Shown here piece after piece: positions 25,668-35,233 of a DNA stretch of 64,000 nucleotides. A program made the position numbers and the translations under genes. Origin of the DNA: Serratia fonticola. GTDB taxonomy: Bacteria > Pseudomonadota > Gammaproteobacteria > Enterobacterales > Enterobacteriaceae. Where the stretch lies: contig NZ_CP011254.1 of NCBI RefSeq assembly GCF_001006005.1, positions 3,906,001 to 3,970,000 of the forward strand, in the 5' to 3' direction. Numbering within the stretch: position 1 is the stretch's first letter; every line of letters begins with the position of its first letter. A model generated the notes under the pieces. It did no database searches. It saw only the letters and a list, made by a program, of their open reading frames with translations, and had not been told where the DNA came from.

Positions 25668-26147
25668 ATGGATTCACTCATCGTCCCCGATTTGGCGTTA
25701 TTACGACGTTGGTTGGATCAGTTGGGGATCTCGTTTTTTGAATGTGACTCTTGCCAGGCGCTACACCTGCCGCACATGCAAAACTTTGACGGCGTATTCG
25801 ATGCCAAGCTCGATCTGGTGGACAATGTGATCCTGTTTTCCGCGCTGGCCGAAGTCAAGCCAACCGCACTGATCCCGCTGGTGGCCGATCTCAGTCAAAT
25901 CAATGCCAGCTCGCTGACCATCAAGGCCTTTGTTGATATTCAAGACGATAACTTGCCAAAGCTGATTGTTTGCCAGTCTTTGAGCATTGCCGTGGGCGTA
26001 GCCTATGAGCAGTTTGCCCACTTTATGCAACAGGGCGAAGAACAGATCTCGATGGTGATCCTGGAAGCCAGGGCGAACGATCTGCTGTTTATGGGTGATG
26101 AAGAAGATAACCCGGCTACCGTAGCCAGCCAACCGATGCTGCATTAA
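25668..26147 (+). CDS. ybjN: YbjN family sensory/chaperone-like protein
   Basis: 159-aa cytosolic protein of the YbjN fold (related to type III secretion chaperones); E. coli YbjN influences motility, acid stress and other phenotypes, mechanism unclear. Recognised by LIVPDLALLRRWLDQLGISF and SLSIAVGVAYEQFAHFM and by position between rimK and potF. Confidence 0.88.
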   Translation: MDSLIVPDLALLRRWLDQLGISFFECDSCQALHLPHMQNFDGVFDAKLDLVDNVILFSALAEVKPTALIPLVADLSQINASSLTIKAFVDIQDDNLPKLIVCQSLSIAVGVAYEQFAHFMQQGEEQISMVILEARANDLLFMGDEEDNPATVASQPMLH

Positions 26148-26542
26148 TCTTCGCTGTACATTATGTGTGCCGCAGCTCTGGCGGCACGCAGCCCGGACTT
26201 TCCCCCACAACCAGATATTCTGCGTTTCAGCCCTTATTGCCAGATATTTCTCGTCTTTTAGGCCGTTATTGCCGCATCACATACAGACCCCGTGCATAAT
26301 TAATCGATAAACGGCGTTTTTTACCCTGGAGGCTGGCACCGTCTGGCAACTCCGGTTATGCTGCTGATCTTGCTAAAGGCTCACGCTCCTGTTTGTGACC
26401 TCGTGGGCTGGCAGGTGAGAAAATCGCATGCAATCAACTGCATAGCTATTCACTCGCGATCGCAACGATTGCGCTCGGCTAATCAAAGGCGTTGTATCCT
26501 TTCAAGATACAAATTTACCCCTTGTTTTGGAGGAAGTTACGG
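26148..26542. other. potF upstream region
   Basis: About 395 bases. It contains a stem-loop TTGTATC-CTTTCAA-GATACAA at 26492-26512, just before the potF SD, and a 13-bp dyad CGCAA-CGA-TTGCG at 26461-26473 of LacI-family appearance but with odd spacing. No gene is visible. Confidence 0.5.
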
Positions 26543-27652
26543 ATGGTCACCCAACGTAAAAAGTGGTTATCGGGTGTGGTTGGCGGCTTGCTGATGACGG
26601 CTTGCCTCACCGCGTCGGCCGCAGACAATACGCTGCACATCTACAATTGGTCCGACTACATTGCGCCGGATACCCTGGCCAAATTCCAGAAAGAAACCGG
26701 CATCAAAGTGGTGTATGACGTCTTTGATTCCAACGAGGTTCTGGAAGGCAAACTGATGGCGGGCAGCACCGGTTATGACTTGGTGGTTCCTTCCTCCAAC
26801 TTCCTTGAGCGTCAGTCCAAAGCCGGTATTTTTGAAGCGCTGGACAAGAGCAAGATACCTAATTACAAAAACCTTGATCCCGAGATGCTGCAACTGGTTG
26901 CGCATAACGACAAGGATAATAAGTACGGTATCCCTTACATGATGGTGACCACCGGCATTGGCTATAACGTCGATAAGGTCAAAGCGGTGCTGGGTAAAGA
27001 TGCCCCGGTCGATAGCTGGGACCTGATCCTCAAGCCGGAAAACCTGGAGAAACTGAAAAGCTGTGGTGTCTCCTTCCTGGATGCGCCAAGCGAAGTGTAT
27101 GCCACCGTCTTACACTATCTGGGTAAAGATCCTAACAGCACCAGTGCGGAAGATTACACCGGTGCGGCCAACGATCTGTTGATGAAACTGCGTCCGAATA
27201 TCCGCTATTTCCACTCTTCCCAGTACATTAACGATCTGGCTAACGGGGATATTTGCGTGGCCATTGGCTGGTCTGGCGACATCATGCAGGCCGCCAACCG
27301 TGCCAAGGAAGCCAAAAACGGCGTCAATGTGGCCTACTCCATTCCAAAAGAAGGGGCGCTGACCTACTTTGACATGTTTGCGATGCCAGCCGATGCCAAA
27401 AACAAAGATGCGGCCTACCAGTTCCTGAACTTCCTGCTCAAGCCAGAGGTGATCGCGGATATCAGCAACCACGTGTTTTATGCTAACGCGGTGAAAGACG
27501 CAACGCCGCTGGTGAATGCCGAGGTGCGTGATAACCCGAACGTTTACCCACCGGCAGATATTCGTGCCAAGCTGTTCACGCTGAATGTGCAGTCGCCAAA
27601 ACTTGACCGTGTTGTTACCCGGGCATGGACTAAAGTTAAAAGCGGGAAGTAA
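26543..27652 (+). CDS. potF: Putrescine ABC transporter, periplasmic binding protein PotF
   Basis: 369-aa binding protein that delivers putrescine to the PotGHI transporter. Signal peptide ends near ASA-ADN (about residue 26). The mature protein begins TLHIYNWSDYIAPDTLAKF, typical of PotD/PotF; GYDLVVPSSNFLERQ and AIGWSGDIMQAANRA form part of the polyamine cleft. The ATG at 26543 follows GGAGG by about eight bases; codons upstream to 26492 run through the leader stem-loop and are not used. First gene of potFGHI, separated from potG by an ERIC element. Confidence 0.95.
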   Translation: MVTQRKKWLSGVVGGLLMTACLTASAADNTLHIYNWSDYIAPDTLAKFQKETGIKVVYDVFDSNEVLEGKLMAGSTGYDLVVPSSNFLERQSKAGIFEALDKSKIPNYKNLDPEMLQLVAHNDKDNKYGIPYMMVTTGIGYNVDKVKAVLGKDAPVDSWDLILKPENLEKLKSCGVSFLDAPSEVYATVLHYLGKDPNSTSAEDYTGAANDLLMKLRPNIRYFHSSQYINDLANGDICVAIGWSGDIMQAANRAKEAKNGVNVAYSIPKEGALTYFDMFAMPADAKNKDAAYQFLNFLLKPEVIADISNHVFYANAVKDATPLVNAEVRDNPNVYPPADIRAKLFTLNVQSPKLDRVVTRAWTKVKSGK

Positions 27653-27653
27653 A

Positions 27654-27778
27654 TACCTGTCGTCTTTCAAGCTGCAGCGTTGTTACCTGCACTTACTCAC
27701 CCCAGTCACTTACCCAAAAGTAAGCTCCTGGGGATGAGTAAGCTTGTCGCCTAGCCGCAGCTCGAAATCCATAGGGTA
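27654..27778. repeat. ERIC element inside the pot operon
   Basis: 125-bp enterobacterial repetitive intergenic consensus (IRU). Terminal inverted sequences TACCTGTCGTCTTTCAAGCT and GAAATCCATAGGGTA and the central CACCCCAGTCACTTAC/AAGTAAGCTCCTGGGGAT core are all present. It begins two bases after the potF stop, so it is transcribed in the potFGHI mRNA as a large stem-loop. Confidence 0.95.
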
Positions 27779-27874
27779 TTGATAAGCAGGTGGGGTTAAC
27801 CCGCCTGCATTGCCATTTTGGGCCATGGCAATTGCTGTGGTTGTTCGCACTGCTTTAGCCGGAGAGCACCCCGA

Positions 27875-29008
27875 TTGAACGATGTTACCCCTCGTCCGCT
27901 AGCCAAATCGCAGAAGGTCTTCACCCCTCTGCTGGAAATCCGTAACCTTACCAAAACCTTTGACGGCCAGAACGCGGTAGAAGACGTCAGCCTGACGATC
28001 TACAAGGGCGAAATTTTTGCGCTGTTGGGGCCCTCTGGCTGCGGAAAATCGACGTTGCTGCGTATGTTGGCCGGTTTTGAACAGCCGACGGAAGGGCAAA
28101 TTGTCCTCGATGGCCAGGACATGTCCCATGTGCCGCCATACCAGCGCCCGGTCAATATGATGTTCCAGTCCTATGCGCTGTTCCCCCATATGACGGTGGA
28201 GCAGAACATCGCGTTTGGCCTCAAGCAGGACAAAATGCCGCGCGCGCAAATTAACGAGCGCGTCACAGAAATGCTGACGCTGGTACATATGCAGGAATAC
28301 GCCAAACGTAAGCCGCACCAGCTCTCCGGCGGTCAACGCCAGCGTGTGGCACTGGCGCGTAGCCTGGCTAAACGGCCAAAGCTGTTGTTGTTGGATGAAC
28401 CAATGGGCGCGCTGGATAAGAAACTGCGCGATCGTATGCAGCTGGAAGTGGTGGATATCCTGGAGCGCGTGGGCGCGACCTGCGTCATGGTCACCCACGA
28501 TCAGGAAGAAGCGATGACCATGGCTGGCCGTATCGCCATCATGAACCGCGGCAAGTTTGTGCAAATCGGTGAGCCGGAAGAGATCTACGAGCACCCGAAC
28601 AGCCGTTTCAGCGCCGAGTTTATCGGTTCGGTCAACGTGTTCGATTGCGTGTTGCAGGAGCGGCGGGATGATGCATTGATCCTGCAAAGTCCGGGTTTAC
28701 GCCATGCGCTTAAGGTCGATCCTGATTCATCGGTGGTAGACGGTGTGCCTATTCAGGTCGCGCTCCGCCCGGAAAAGATCATGCTGTGTGAGGAAGTGCC
28801 GGAAGACGGCTGCAACTTTGCGGTGGGAGAGGTGGTGAACATCGCCTATCTGGGCGATCTGTCGATCTACCACGTCAAACTGCTCAGCGGGCAGATGATC
28901 AGTGCGCAGCTGCAAAACGGCCATCGCTTCCGCAAAGGGATGCCGACCTGGGGTGATGAAGTGCGCCTGTGTTGGGAAACCGACAGCTGTGTGGTTCTGA
29001 CGGTGTAG
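27875..29008 (+). CDS. potG: Putrescine ABC transporter ATP-binding protein PotG
   Basis: 377-aa ATPase energising putrescine import. Walker A GPSGCGKS (52-59), Q-loop in NMMFQSYALFPHM, signature LSGGQ (150-154), Walker B LLLLDEP with Glu175, and H-loop VTHDQEEA, then a C-terminal TOBE domain. I use the TTG at 27875 (LNDVTPRP), which gives exactly the E. coli length and follows GGAGAG at a long spacing; the upstream open frame to 27818 is cysteine-rich and unlike the family. Confidence 0.93.
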   Translation: MNDVTPRPLAKSQKVFTPLLEIRNLTKTFDGQNAVEDVSLTIYKGEIFALLGPSGCGKSTLLRMLAGFEQPTEGQIVLDGQDMSHVPPYQRPVNMMFQSYALFPHMTVEQNIAFGLKQDKMPRAQINERVTEMLTLVHMQEYAKRKPHQLSGGQRQRVALARSLAKRPKLLLLDEPMGALDKKLRDRMQLEVVDILERVGATCVMVTHDQEEAMTMAGRIAIMNRGKFVQIGEPEEIYEHPNSRFSAEFIGSVNVFDCVLQERRDDALILQSPGLRHALKVDPDSSVVDGVPIQVALRPEKIMLCEEVPEDGCNFAVGEVVNIAYLGDLSIYHVKLLSGQMISAQLQNGHRFRKGMPTWGDEVRLCWETDSCVVLTV

Positions 29009-29032
29009 TTGAGAACGTGAGGAGTAACCACC

Positions 29033-29995
29033 ATGACATTGCTTTCTGAACGTTCGCCGGAGCCTCCGGCAAGAGTACCCGGCCCGATTAAGGCGTTTAT
29101 CCAACGTTTGCAGATGGCCCATGGCCGCAAGTTGGTGATCGCGCTGCCGCTGCTGTGGCTGCTGCTGTTGTTTATGCTGCCGTTCCTGATCGTGTTCAAG
29201 ATCAGCCTCTCAGAGCTGGCCTTGGCGGTACCGCCTTATACCGATCTGATGAGTTGGGCAGACGGCAAACTCGATATTGCACTGAACTTTGCCAACTACC
29301 TGCAGTTGACCGATGACCCGTTATACATCGATGCCTATCTGCAATCCTTGCAGATAGCGGCGGTTTCAACGTTATGCTGCCTGGTGATCGGCTATCCGCT
29401 GGCGTGGGCGGTGGCACACAGTAAACCGTCGACCCGCAACATTCTGCTGCTGTTGGTGATCCTGCCTTCCTGGACGTCATTCCTGATCCGCGTGTATGCC
29501 TGGATGGGGATACTGAAGAACAACGGGGTGTTGAACAACTTCCTGATGTGGTTGGGGGTGATCGATCAGCCGCTGGTGATCCTGCATACCAATCTGGCGG
29601 TGTATATCGGTATCGTTTATTCCTATCTGCCGTTTATGGTGTTGCCGATTTATACCGCGCTGACGCGCCTTGATTACTCGCTGGTTGAAGCCTCGCTGGA
29701 TCTGGGGGCCAAGCCGTTGAAAACCTTCTTCAGCGTGATCATGCCGTTAACGCGTGGCGGTATCATTGCCGGCTCGATGCTGGTGTTTATCCCGGCGGTG
29801 GGGGAGTTCGTGATCCCGGAACTGCTCGGCGGGCCAGACAGCATCATGATTGGCCGCGTGCTCTGGCAGGAGTTCTTCAATAACCGTGACTGGCCGGTCG
29901 CCTCGGCGGTTGCTACCGTGATGCTGCTGTTGCTGATTGTACCTATTCTCTGGTTCCACAAGCACCAGAACAAGGAAATGGGAGGGCAGGGATGA
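29033..29995 (+). CDS. potH: Putrescine ABC transporter permease PotH
   Basis: 320-aa inner-membrane subunit with six transmembrane helices after a cytosolic N-terminus. The EAA loop that contacts PotG reads EASLDLGAKPLKTFFSVIMP (about residues 222-241). PELLGGPDSIMIG near the end is typical of PotB/PotH. Its stop overlaps the potI start (ATGA), indicating translational coupling. Confidence 0.94.
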   Translation: MTLLSERSPEPPARVPGPIKAFIQRLQMAHGRKLVIALPLLWLLLLFMLPFLIVFKISLSELALAVPPYTDLMSWADGKLDIALNFANYLQLTDDPLYIDAYLQSLQIAAVSTLCCLVIGYPLAWAVAHSKPSTRNILLLLVILPSWTSFLIRVYAWMGILKNNGVLNNFLMWLGVIDQPLVILHTNLAVYIGIVYSYLPFMVLPIYTALTRLDYSLVEASLDLGAKPLKTFFSVIMPLTRGGIIAGSMLVFIPAVGEFVIPELLGGPDSIMIGRVLWQEFFNNRDWPVASAVATVMLLLLIVPILWFHKHQNKEMGGQG

Positions 29996-30837
29996 ATAAC
30001 TTGCCGGTAGTGCGCTCACCGTGGCGCATAGCGATTCTGGTGGTCGGTTTCACCTTCCTCTACGCACCGATGCTGATGCTGGTGATCTACTCGTTCAACA
30101 GCTCCAAGCTGGTTACCGTTTGGGCGGGATGGTCGTTCCGTTGGTATATCGAATTGTTCCACGATTCGGCGATGATCAGCGCAGTTGGCCTGAGTTTGAC
30201 CATTGCGGCTGCTTCCGCCACGGCAGCGGTGATCCTCGGTACCATTGCCGCGATGGTGATGGTGCGCTTTGGGCGTTTCCGGGGTTCGACCGGGTTTGCC
30301 TTTATGCTCACCGCACCGCTGGTTATGCCAGACGTGATCACCGGTTTGTCGCTGCTGCTGCTGTTTGTGGCGATGGGGCACACCTTTGGTTGGCCTTCTG
30401 AGCGTGGAATGTTCACCATCTGGTTGGCGCACGTCACCTTCTGTACCGCCTATGTGTCGGTCGTTATCAGTTCGCGCCTGCGTGAACTGGATCGTTCGAT
30501 CGAAGAGGCAGCTATGGATCTGGGCGCGACGCCGCTGAAAGTGTTTTCCGTGATCACCTTGCCGATGATTGCCCCGGCGCTGATCTCGGGCTGGATGCTG
30601 GCGTTTACTCTTTCGTTGGACGATCTGGTGATTGCCAGCTTCGTGGCCGGGCCTGGGGCTACCACCTTACCAATGCTGGTATTCTCCAGTGTGCGTATGG
30701 GAGTTAACCCGGAAATCAACGCTTTGGCGACGCTGATCCTGCTGGTGGTTGGGATCCTCGGGTTTATTGCCTGGTGGTTTATGGCGCGGGCGGAAAAACA
30801 GCGCGCGCGTGAACTGCAAAGGGCTGCTCGTGGCTGA
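29992..30837 (+). CDS. potI: Putrescine ABC transporter permease PotI
   Basis: 281-aa second permease subunit, six helices; pairs with PotH. EAA motif EEAAMDLGATPLKVFSVITL (about residues 171-190). LSLDDLVIASFVAGPGATTLP is the PotC/PotI signature. Last gene of the operon, followed by a terminator. E. coli has ybjO between potI and rlmC; it is missing here. Confidence 0.94.
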   Translation: MNNLPVVRSPWRIAILVVGFTFLYAPMLMLVIYSFNSSKLVTVWAGWSFRWYIELFHDSAMISAVGLSLTIAAASATAAVILGTIAAMVMVRFGRFRGSTGFAFMLTAPLVMPDVITGLSLLLLFVAMGHTFGWPSERGMFTIWLAHVTFCTAYVSVVISSRLRELDRSIEEAAMDLGATPLKVFSVITLPMIAPALISGWMLAFTLSLDDLVIASFVAGPGATTLPMLVFSSVRMGVNPEINALATLILLVVGILGFIAWWFMARAEKQRARELQRAARG

Positions 30838-30865
30838 TGCTGTTGACGATTAATCGAGCTTCAAG

Positions 30866-30891
30866 CGCCGCCTGACCGGGCGGCGTTTTAT
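30866..30891 (+). terminator. Terminator of potFGHI
   Basis: CGCCGCC-TGACCG-GGCGGCG followed by TTTTATCTT, 28 bases after the potI stop. Confidence 0.8.
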
Positions 30892-30981
30892 CTTGTTCTG
30901 ACCTCGTAAATAAGTTTTTGTCCGCATTGGGTGGTACAATCTGCGCCCCCATTGGTCATCCTGAGTTAACGGTTACTATTC

Positions 30982-32109
30982 ATGCATTGCGCTTTGTACT
31001 CGGCGGGCACCTGCCGTTCCTGTCAGTGGCTGGAAAAGCCTTATCCCCAGCAACTGGAAGAAAAACAACATCATCTGCAATCCTTGCTGGCGGATCGCGA
31101 TGTCGCGCAGTGGTTGGAACCGGTGACGGGTGAACAGAGTGCATTTCGCAACAAGGCGAAAATGGTGGTCAGCGGTAGCGTTGAGCGGCCGTTGCTTGGC
31201 ATGTTGCACCGTGATGGCACGCCGGTAGACCTGTGTGATTGTCCGTTGTATCCGTCCAGCTTTGCCCCGATTTTCGCGGTCTTGAAAGACTTTATCCCCC
31301 GCGCTGGATTAACGCCTTATAACGTGGCGCGCAAACGTGGCGAGCTGAAATATTTACTACTGACGGAAAGCACCTTCAGCGGCGGCCTGATGCTGCGCTT
31401 TGTGCTGCGTTCCGAAAGCAAGCTGGCGCAACTCCGTGCGGCCTTGCCTTGGTTACAAGAGCAGTTGCCGCAGTTGAAGGTGATCTCCGCCAATATTCAG
31501 CCAGTACACATGGCGATCATGGAAGGTGAGCATGAAATCCCGCTGACCGAACAGCAGGCGCTGGAAGAGCGGTTCAACCAGGTGCCGTTATACATTCGCC
31601 CGCAGAGCTTTTTTCAAACCAATCCGCAGGTGGCCAGCCAGCTGTATGCCACCGCACGGGATTGGGTACGGGCGCTGGGGATTGCCAGCATGTGGGATCT
31701 GTTCTGTGGCGTTGGCGGCTTCGGGTTGCATTGCGCACAGCCGCAAACCCGGCTGACCGGCATTGAAATCAGCGCAGAGGCGATTGCCTGTGCCAAACAG
31801 TCGGCACAAACTCTCGGCTTACAGCAGGTAGATTTTCAGGCGCTGGATTCGACCCGATTTGCCACCGCTGAGGGAGAGGTTCCTGAGTTGGTTTTGGTGA
31901 ACCCACCGCGTCGGGGGATTGGCAACGAGCTGTGTGATTATCTCAACCGCATGGCGCCGGGTTTTATTCTTTATTCCAGCTGCAATGCGCTAAGTATGGC
32001 GAAGGATTTGGCGATGTTGCCGGATTACCGAGTTGAGCGTGTTCAGCTATTTGATATGTTCCCGCATACTGCCCATTACGAAGTGTTGACGCTGCTAGTC
32101 CGGAAATAA
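30982..32109 (+). CDS. rlmC: 23S rRNA (uracil747-C5)-methyltransferase RlmC
   Basis: 375-aa SAM-dependent enzyme methylating U747 in 23S rRNA. N-terminal iron-sulfur cysteines at C3, C11 and C14 plus one in LCDCPLY; SAM-binding [19 protein letters not shown] motif; and the catalytic cysteine in [13 protein letters not shown]. No TRAM domain, as expected for RlmC rather than RlmD. It is convergent with artJ. Confidence 0.94.
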   Translation: MHCALYSAGTCRSCQWLEKPYPQQLEEKQHHLQSLLADRDVAQWLEPVTGEQSAFRNKAKMVVSGSVERPLLGMLHRDGTPVDLCDCPLYPSSFAPIFAVLKDFIPRAGLTPYNVARKRGELKYLLLTESTFSGGLMLRFVLRSESKLAQLRAALPWLQEQLPQLKVISANIQPVHMAIMEGEHEIPLTEQQALEERFNQVPLYIRPQSFFQTNPQVASQLYATARDWVRALGIASMWDLFCGVGGFGLHCAQPQTRLTGIEISAEAIACAKQSAQTLGLQQVDFQALDSTRFATAEGEVPELVLVNPPRRGIGNELCDYLNRMAPGFILYSSCNALSMAKDLAMLPDYRVERVQLFDMFPHTAHYEVLTLLVRK

Positions 32110-32110
32110 T

Positions 32111-32128
32111 GGCCCTCCAGTGAGGGCC
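32111..32128. terminator. Hairpin between convergent rlmC and artJ
   Basis: GGCCCTC-CAGT-GAGGGCC, one base after the rlmC stop and 18 bases from the artJ stop. No T-run on either strand, so termination strength is uncertain. Confidence 0.5.
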
Positions 32129-32146
32129 TGTAGTCTAGCTGAGGTA

Positions 32147-32881
32147 TTACTGCGGGAACCACTTATCGTTGATCGCCTTGTAGGTCCCATCCGCCTTGAT
32201 CGCATCCAGCGCAGCATTCAGCTTGGCCAGTAGTGCCTGATTGTCGGGGCGTACGGCAATGCCCAGGCCGGTACCAAAGTACTGCGCATCGGTTACGTGC
32301 TCACCTACGGCGGCCAGTTCCGGATTATTCTTCAGCCACTCATTAACCACCGCAGTGTCACCGAACACGCCATCAATACGGCCATTCTTCAGCTCTAGCA
32401 CGGCATTTTGGTAGCTGTCATAAGACACGGTATTAATTTCCGGGTGCTTGTCCTGCATGTATTTTTGATGCGTGGTGCCGTTTTCCATCCCCAGCTTTTT
32501 GCCTTTCAAATCCGCCAGCGTAGCGAACTTGCCTTTCTGAGCAATGACGATGGCCGAGTTGGCATAATAGGGCTGGGTAAAGGTTACCTGCTTGCTGCGC
32601 TCCGGAGTAATGTCCATACCAGAAATCACCGCGTCATATTTTTTAAATTTCAGCGCGGCGATCAGGCTGTCAAAGGCCTGGTTGGTAAAGGTGCAGTCGG
32701 CCTGCATCTGCTTGCACAAGGCCTTGGCCAAATCGATATCGAAACCGACGATCTGGTTATTGGCATCCAGAGATTCAAACGGCGGGTAGGTCGCTGAAGA
32801 GGCGAAACGGATAGTGTCTGCGGCGGCAGCGTTAAAGGTGATCCCGGCGAGAATGGTGGCGGCAAGTAACAGCTTTTTCAT
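32147..32881 (-). CDS. artJ: Arginine-binding periplasmic protein ArtJ
   Basis: 244-aa periplasmic solute-binding protein delivering L-arginine to the ArtPQM transporter. Signal peptide MKKLLLAATILAGITFNAAA cleaved before ADTIRF. Family-3 motif GFDIDLAKALCKQM and EYxxG-type ligand residues ISGMDITPERSKQV are present, and the GTTHQKYM segment is shared with ArtI. Transcribed alone; an ArgR box lies upstream. ArtJ and ArtI (34470-35201) are paralogues, presumably from an old duplication as in E. coli. Confidence 0.93.
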   Translation of the reverse strand: MKKLLLAATILAGITFNAAAADTIRFASSATYPPFESLDANNQIVGFDIDLAKALCKQMQADCTFTNQAFDSLIAALKFKKYDAVISGMDITPERSKQVTFTQPYYANSAIVIAQKGKFATLADLKGKKLGMENGTTHQKYMQDKHPEINTVSYDSYQNAVLELKNGRIDGVFGDTAVVNEWLKNNPELAAVGEHVTDAQYFGTGLGIAVRPDNQALLAKLNAALDAIKADGTYKAINDKWFPQ

Positions 32882-32983
32882 CGGTACGGCTCCTGTCGTA
32901 AATTTGATTGTTGTCTCGCCACCTTTTTTTCTGACAACGCCCCAAGGGCATTGTGAGTGGCTATGCCGATAACAATGCCATTT

Positions 32984-33001
32984 AGTGAATGACTATTCAA
33001 T
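32984..33001 (-). promoter_or_regulatory. ArgR box upstream of artJ
   Basis: AGTGAATGACTATTCAAT matches the ARG box consensus (TGAAT-N4-ATTCA core) without mismatch. A weaker half-conserved box follows after three bases (33005-33022), the normal double-box spacing. It lies about 105 bases before the artJ start and overlaps a TATATT -10-like element on the artJ strand. Arginine repression of artJ is established in E. coli. Confidence 0.8.
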
Positions 33002-33030
33002 ATAAATGACTAGAAAATTATTTTCAGCCA

Positions 33031-33057
33031 TAAAAAAGCCCTGCGCAAGGCAGGGCT
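33031..33057 (-). terminator. Terminator of artPIQM
   Basis: On the minus strand AGCCCTGC-CTTGC-GCAGGGCT followed by a T-rich run; starts about 20 bases after the artM stop. Confidence 0.88.
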
Positions 33058-33075
33058 AGTTCAGCGAGGCTTGGC

Positions 33076-33744
33076 TCAGTTACGCCGTTCAAATGCCAAT
33101 GCGCGGCGTTCAACTATACGCATCAGTAACGTCAGCAGGCCATTGACGCACAGGTACACAATGCCAGCGGCACCGAAGACCATCACGTCATAAGTCCGGC
33201 CGTACATCAGTTGGCTATAGCCCATCACTTCCATCAGCGTAATGGTATAGGCAAGCGAGGTACTCTTGAACACCAGCACCACTTCATTGGAGTAGGATGA
33301 CAAGGCACGTTTGAAGGCATACGGCAGCAGAATACGCAGCGTTTGCTGGCGTGACATGCCCAGCGCTTCACAGGATTGCCATTGGCCCGCCGGGATAGCG
33401 CGCACCGCCCCATGGAACAACAGGGTGGTGTAGGCCGCACTGTTCAGCGCCAGCGCAATCATCGCGCAGAGCCAGGGTTGCGACAGCAGGTTCCACAGCC
33501 AGGGATACTCACGGATCGCCGGGAACTGGCCAGGGCCGTAGTAAATCAGGAAGATCTGCACCAGCAACGGCGTACCGGTGAACAACGTAATGTAGACCTT
33601 CACCAACTGCGTCAGCACCGGGGTTTTTAACGTCAGGATCACCGTCAGCACTAGCGACATCAGCAAGGCAACAATCAGTGCGACAATCGTCAGAGACAGG
33701 CTGGTATGCAAGCCTTTGATGATTTCGGGGATGAACTCAAGCAT
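33076..33744 (-). CDS. artM: Arginine ABC transporter permease ArtM
   Basis: 222-aa HisMQ-type permease with five transmembrane helices. The EAA loop reads SCEALGMSRQQTLRILLPYAF, and LNSAAYTTLLFHGAVRAIP is the HisM/ArtM signature before it. Its start overlaps the artQ stop (TGATG), so the two are translationally coupled. Last gene of artPIQM. Confidence 0.93.
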   Translation of the reverse strand: MLEFIPEIIKGLHTSLSLTIVALIVALLMSLVLTVILTLKTPVLTQLVKVYITLFTGTPLLVQIFLIYYGPGQFPAIREYPWLWNLLSQPWLCAMIALALNSAAYTTLLFHGAVRAIPAGQWQSCEALGMSRQQTLRILLPYAFKRALSSYSNEVVLVFKSTSLAYTITLMEVMGYSQLMYGRTYDVMVFGAAGIVYLCVNGLLTLLMRIVERRALAFERRN

Positions 33745-34460
33745 CAGGCTGGCCCCCGCTCAAAACGTGTGGTGCGCAGCTCGATCCGCTTAAGGATGTA
33801 TTGGCTCAGCAGGGTGATAACCAAATAGATTGCCGCAGCAATCACATACCAGGTAAACGGCTCCTGGGTGCGGGTGGCAATACTTTTGGTCTGCAACATC
33901 AAATCGTTAACGCTAATCAACGACACCAGTGCGGTATCTTTCAGCAGCACCAGCCACTGGTTGCCCAGCCCCGGCAGCGCGTGACGCCACATTTGTGGCA
34001 TGATCAAGCGGAAGAAGATAGCCGTCTTGCTTAGTCCCAAAGCCTGGCCGGATTCCCATTGGCCCTGTGGCACCGCTTTCAGCGCCCCACGCAGCGTTTG
34101 CGATGCGTAGGCAGAATAGAGCAGAGCCAGGGCGATAACGCCGCACAGGAACGGGCTGACTTCGAAATTATCGATGGACAGCTGCACCGGCAGTTGGAAC
34201 AGGCCGAAGTTCAGGACAAAGCCGTCGGACAGCATCATCAGCAGCTGTGAGGAGCCAAAGTAGATAAACAGCACCACCAGAATTTCTGGCAAGCCGCGCA
34301 GCAGGGTCACCCAGGCGGTGCCGAGCCAACTGACCGCTTTCCAGCGGGATGACTCCCAGACGGCAAACAGCATCGCCAGGATCAGGCCGAGGACCAGGGC
34401 ACAAACGGCAAGGCCGACGGTCATCCCGGCGGCGCTAGCTAAAGGTTGGATTTCATTCAT
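33744..34460 (-). CDS. artQ: Arginine ABC transporter permease ArtQ
   Basis: 238-aa HisMQ-type permease, partner of ArtM. Five helices; EAA loop [20 protein letters not shown], preceded by [20 protein letters not shown]. The start is nine bases after the artI stop, so artI, artQ and artM form a tight translational run. Confidence 0.93.
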   Translation of the reverse strand: MNEIQPLASAAGMTVGLAVCALVLGLILAMLFAVWESSRWKAVSWLGTAWVTLLRGLPEILVVLFIYFGSSQLLMMLSDGFVLNFGLFQLPVQLSIDNFEVSPFLCGVIALALLYSAYASQTLRGALKAVPQGQWESGQALGLSKTAIFFRLIMPQMWRHALPGLGNQWLVLLKDTALVSLISVNDLMLQTKSIATRTQEPFTWYVIAAAIYLVITLLSQYILKRIELRTTRFERGPA

Positions 34461-34469
34461 GGATAATGA

Positions 34470-35201
34470 TTACTGCTGGAACCATTTTTTGTAGATGGCT
34501 TCGTAAGTCCCATCCTGCTTGATTTTATCCAGGGCGGCGTTGAATTTGCCCTGCAGTTCGGTATTTTGCAGGCGCATGGCAATGCCCAGACCGCTACCGA
34601 AGTAGTCTTTATCCGTCACTTTATCGCCCACGGCGGTCAGCGCAGCGTTTTCTTTCAGCCACTCGTTAACCACGGCGGTATCGCCGAACACCGCATCAAC
34701 ACGGCCATTTTTCAAATCTAGAATGGCATTCTGATAGCTGTCGTAACCCACGGTGGTGATTTCCGGGTGTTTATCGGTAAGGAATTTCTGGTGCGTGGTG
34801 CCGTTTTGTACGCCAACGCGTTTGCCTTTCAGCGCGGCCACGTCGGCCACTTTGCCTTTCTCGGCAATAAACAGGGCCGAGTTATCGTAGTAAGGCTTGC
34901 TGAACAGTACCTGCTTTTCGCGCTCAGGGGTGATATCCATACCGGCCATCACGGCATCGAAACGCTTGAACTTCAGGCTTGGGATCAGGCTGTCGAAGCC
35001 CTGGTTGGTAAAGGTACACTCAGCCTGCATCTCTTTACACAGAGCGTTGGCCAGATCGACGTCGAAGCCCTGGATCTTGTTATCCGCCGCGACAAATTCG
35101 AACGGAGGGTAGGAAGCTTCGGTAGCGAAACGAATTGTTTCGGCTGCTGAGGCAGAAACGCTGATGCCAGCCAGAACGGCGGCGATTAGTAGTTTTTTCA
35201 T
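34470..35201 (-). CDS. artI: Arginine ABC transporter periplasmic binding protein ArtI
   Basis: 243-aa family-3 solute-binding protein; signal peptide MKKLLIAAVLAGISVSASA cleaved before AETIRF. GFDVDLANALCKEM and MAGMDITPEREKQV are shared with ArtJ. E. coli ArtI's ligand specificity is less clear than ArtJ's. Lies between artP and artQ within the transporter operon. Confidence 0.92.
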   Translation of the reverse strand: MKKLLIAAVLAGISVSASAAETIRFATEASYPPFEFVAADNKIQGFDVDLANALCKEMQAECTFTNQGFDSLIPSLKFKRFDAVMAGMDITPEREKQVLFSKPYYDNSALFIAEKGKVADVAALKGKRVGVQNGTTHQKFLTDKHPEITTVGYDSYQNAILDLKNGRVDAVFGDTAVVNEWLKENAALTAVGDKVTDKDYFGSGLGIAMRLQNTELQGKFNAALDKIKQDGTYEAIYKKWFQQ

Positions 35202-35233
35202 CGCAAACTCCCTGAGAACAGCAAATATCGCTA

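Noticed and set aside
26333..26352. Sigma-54-like TGGCAC...GGCAA upstream of potF
   Set aside because: GG and GC elements are one base too close and TTGC is not matched; it does not meet the -24/-12 rule.
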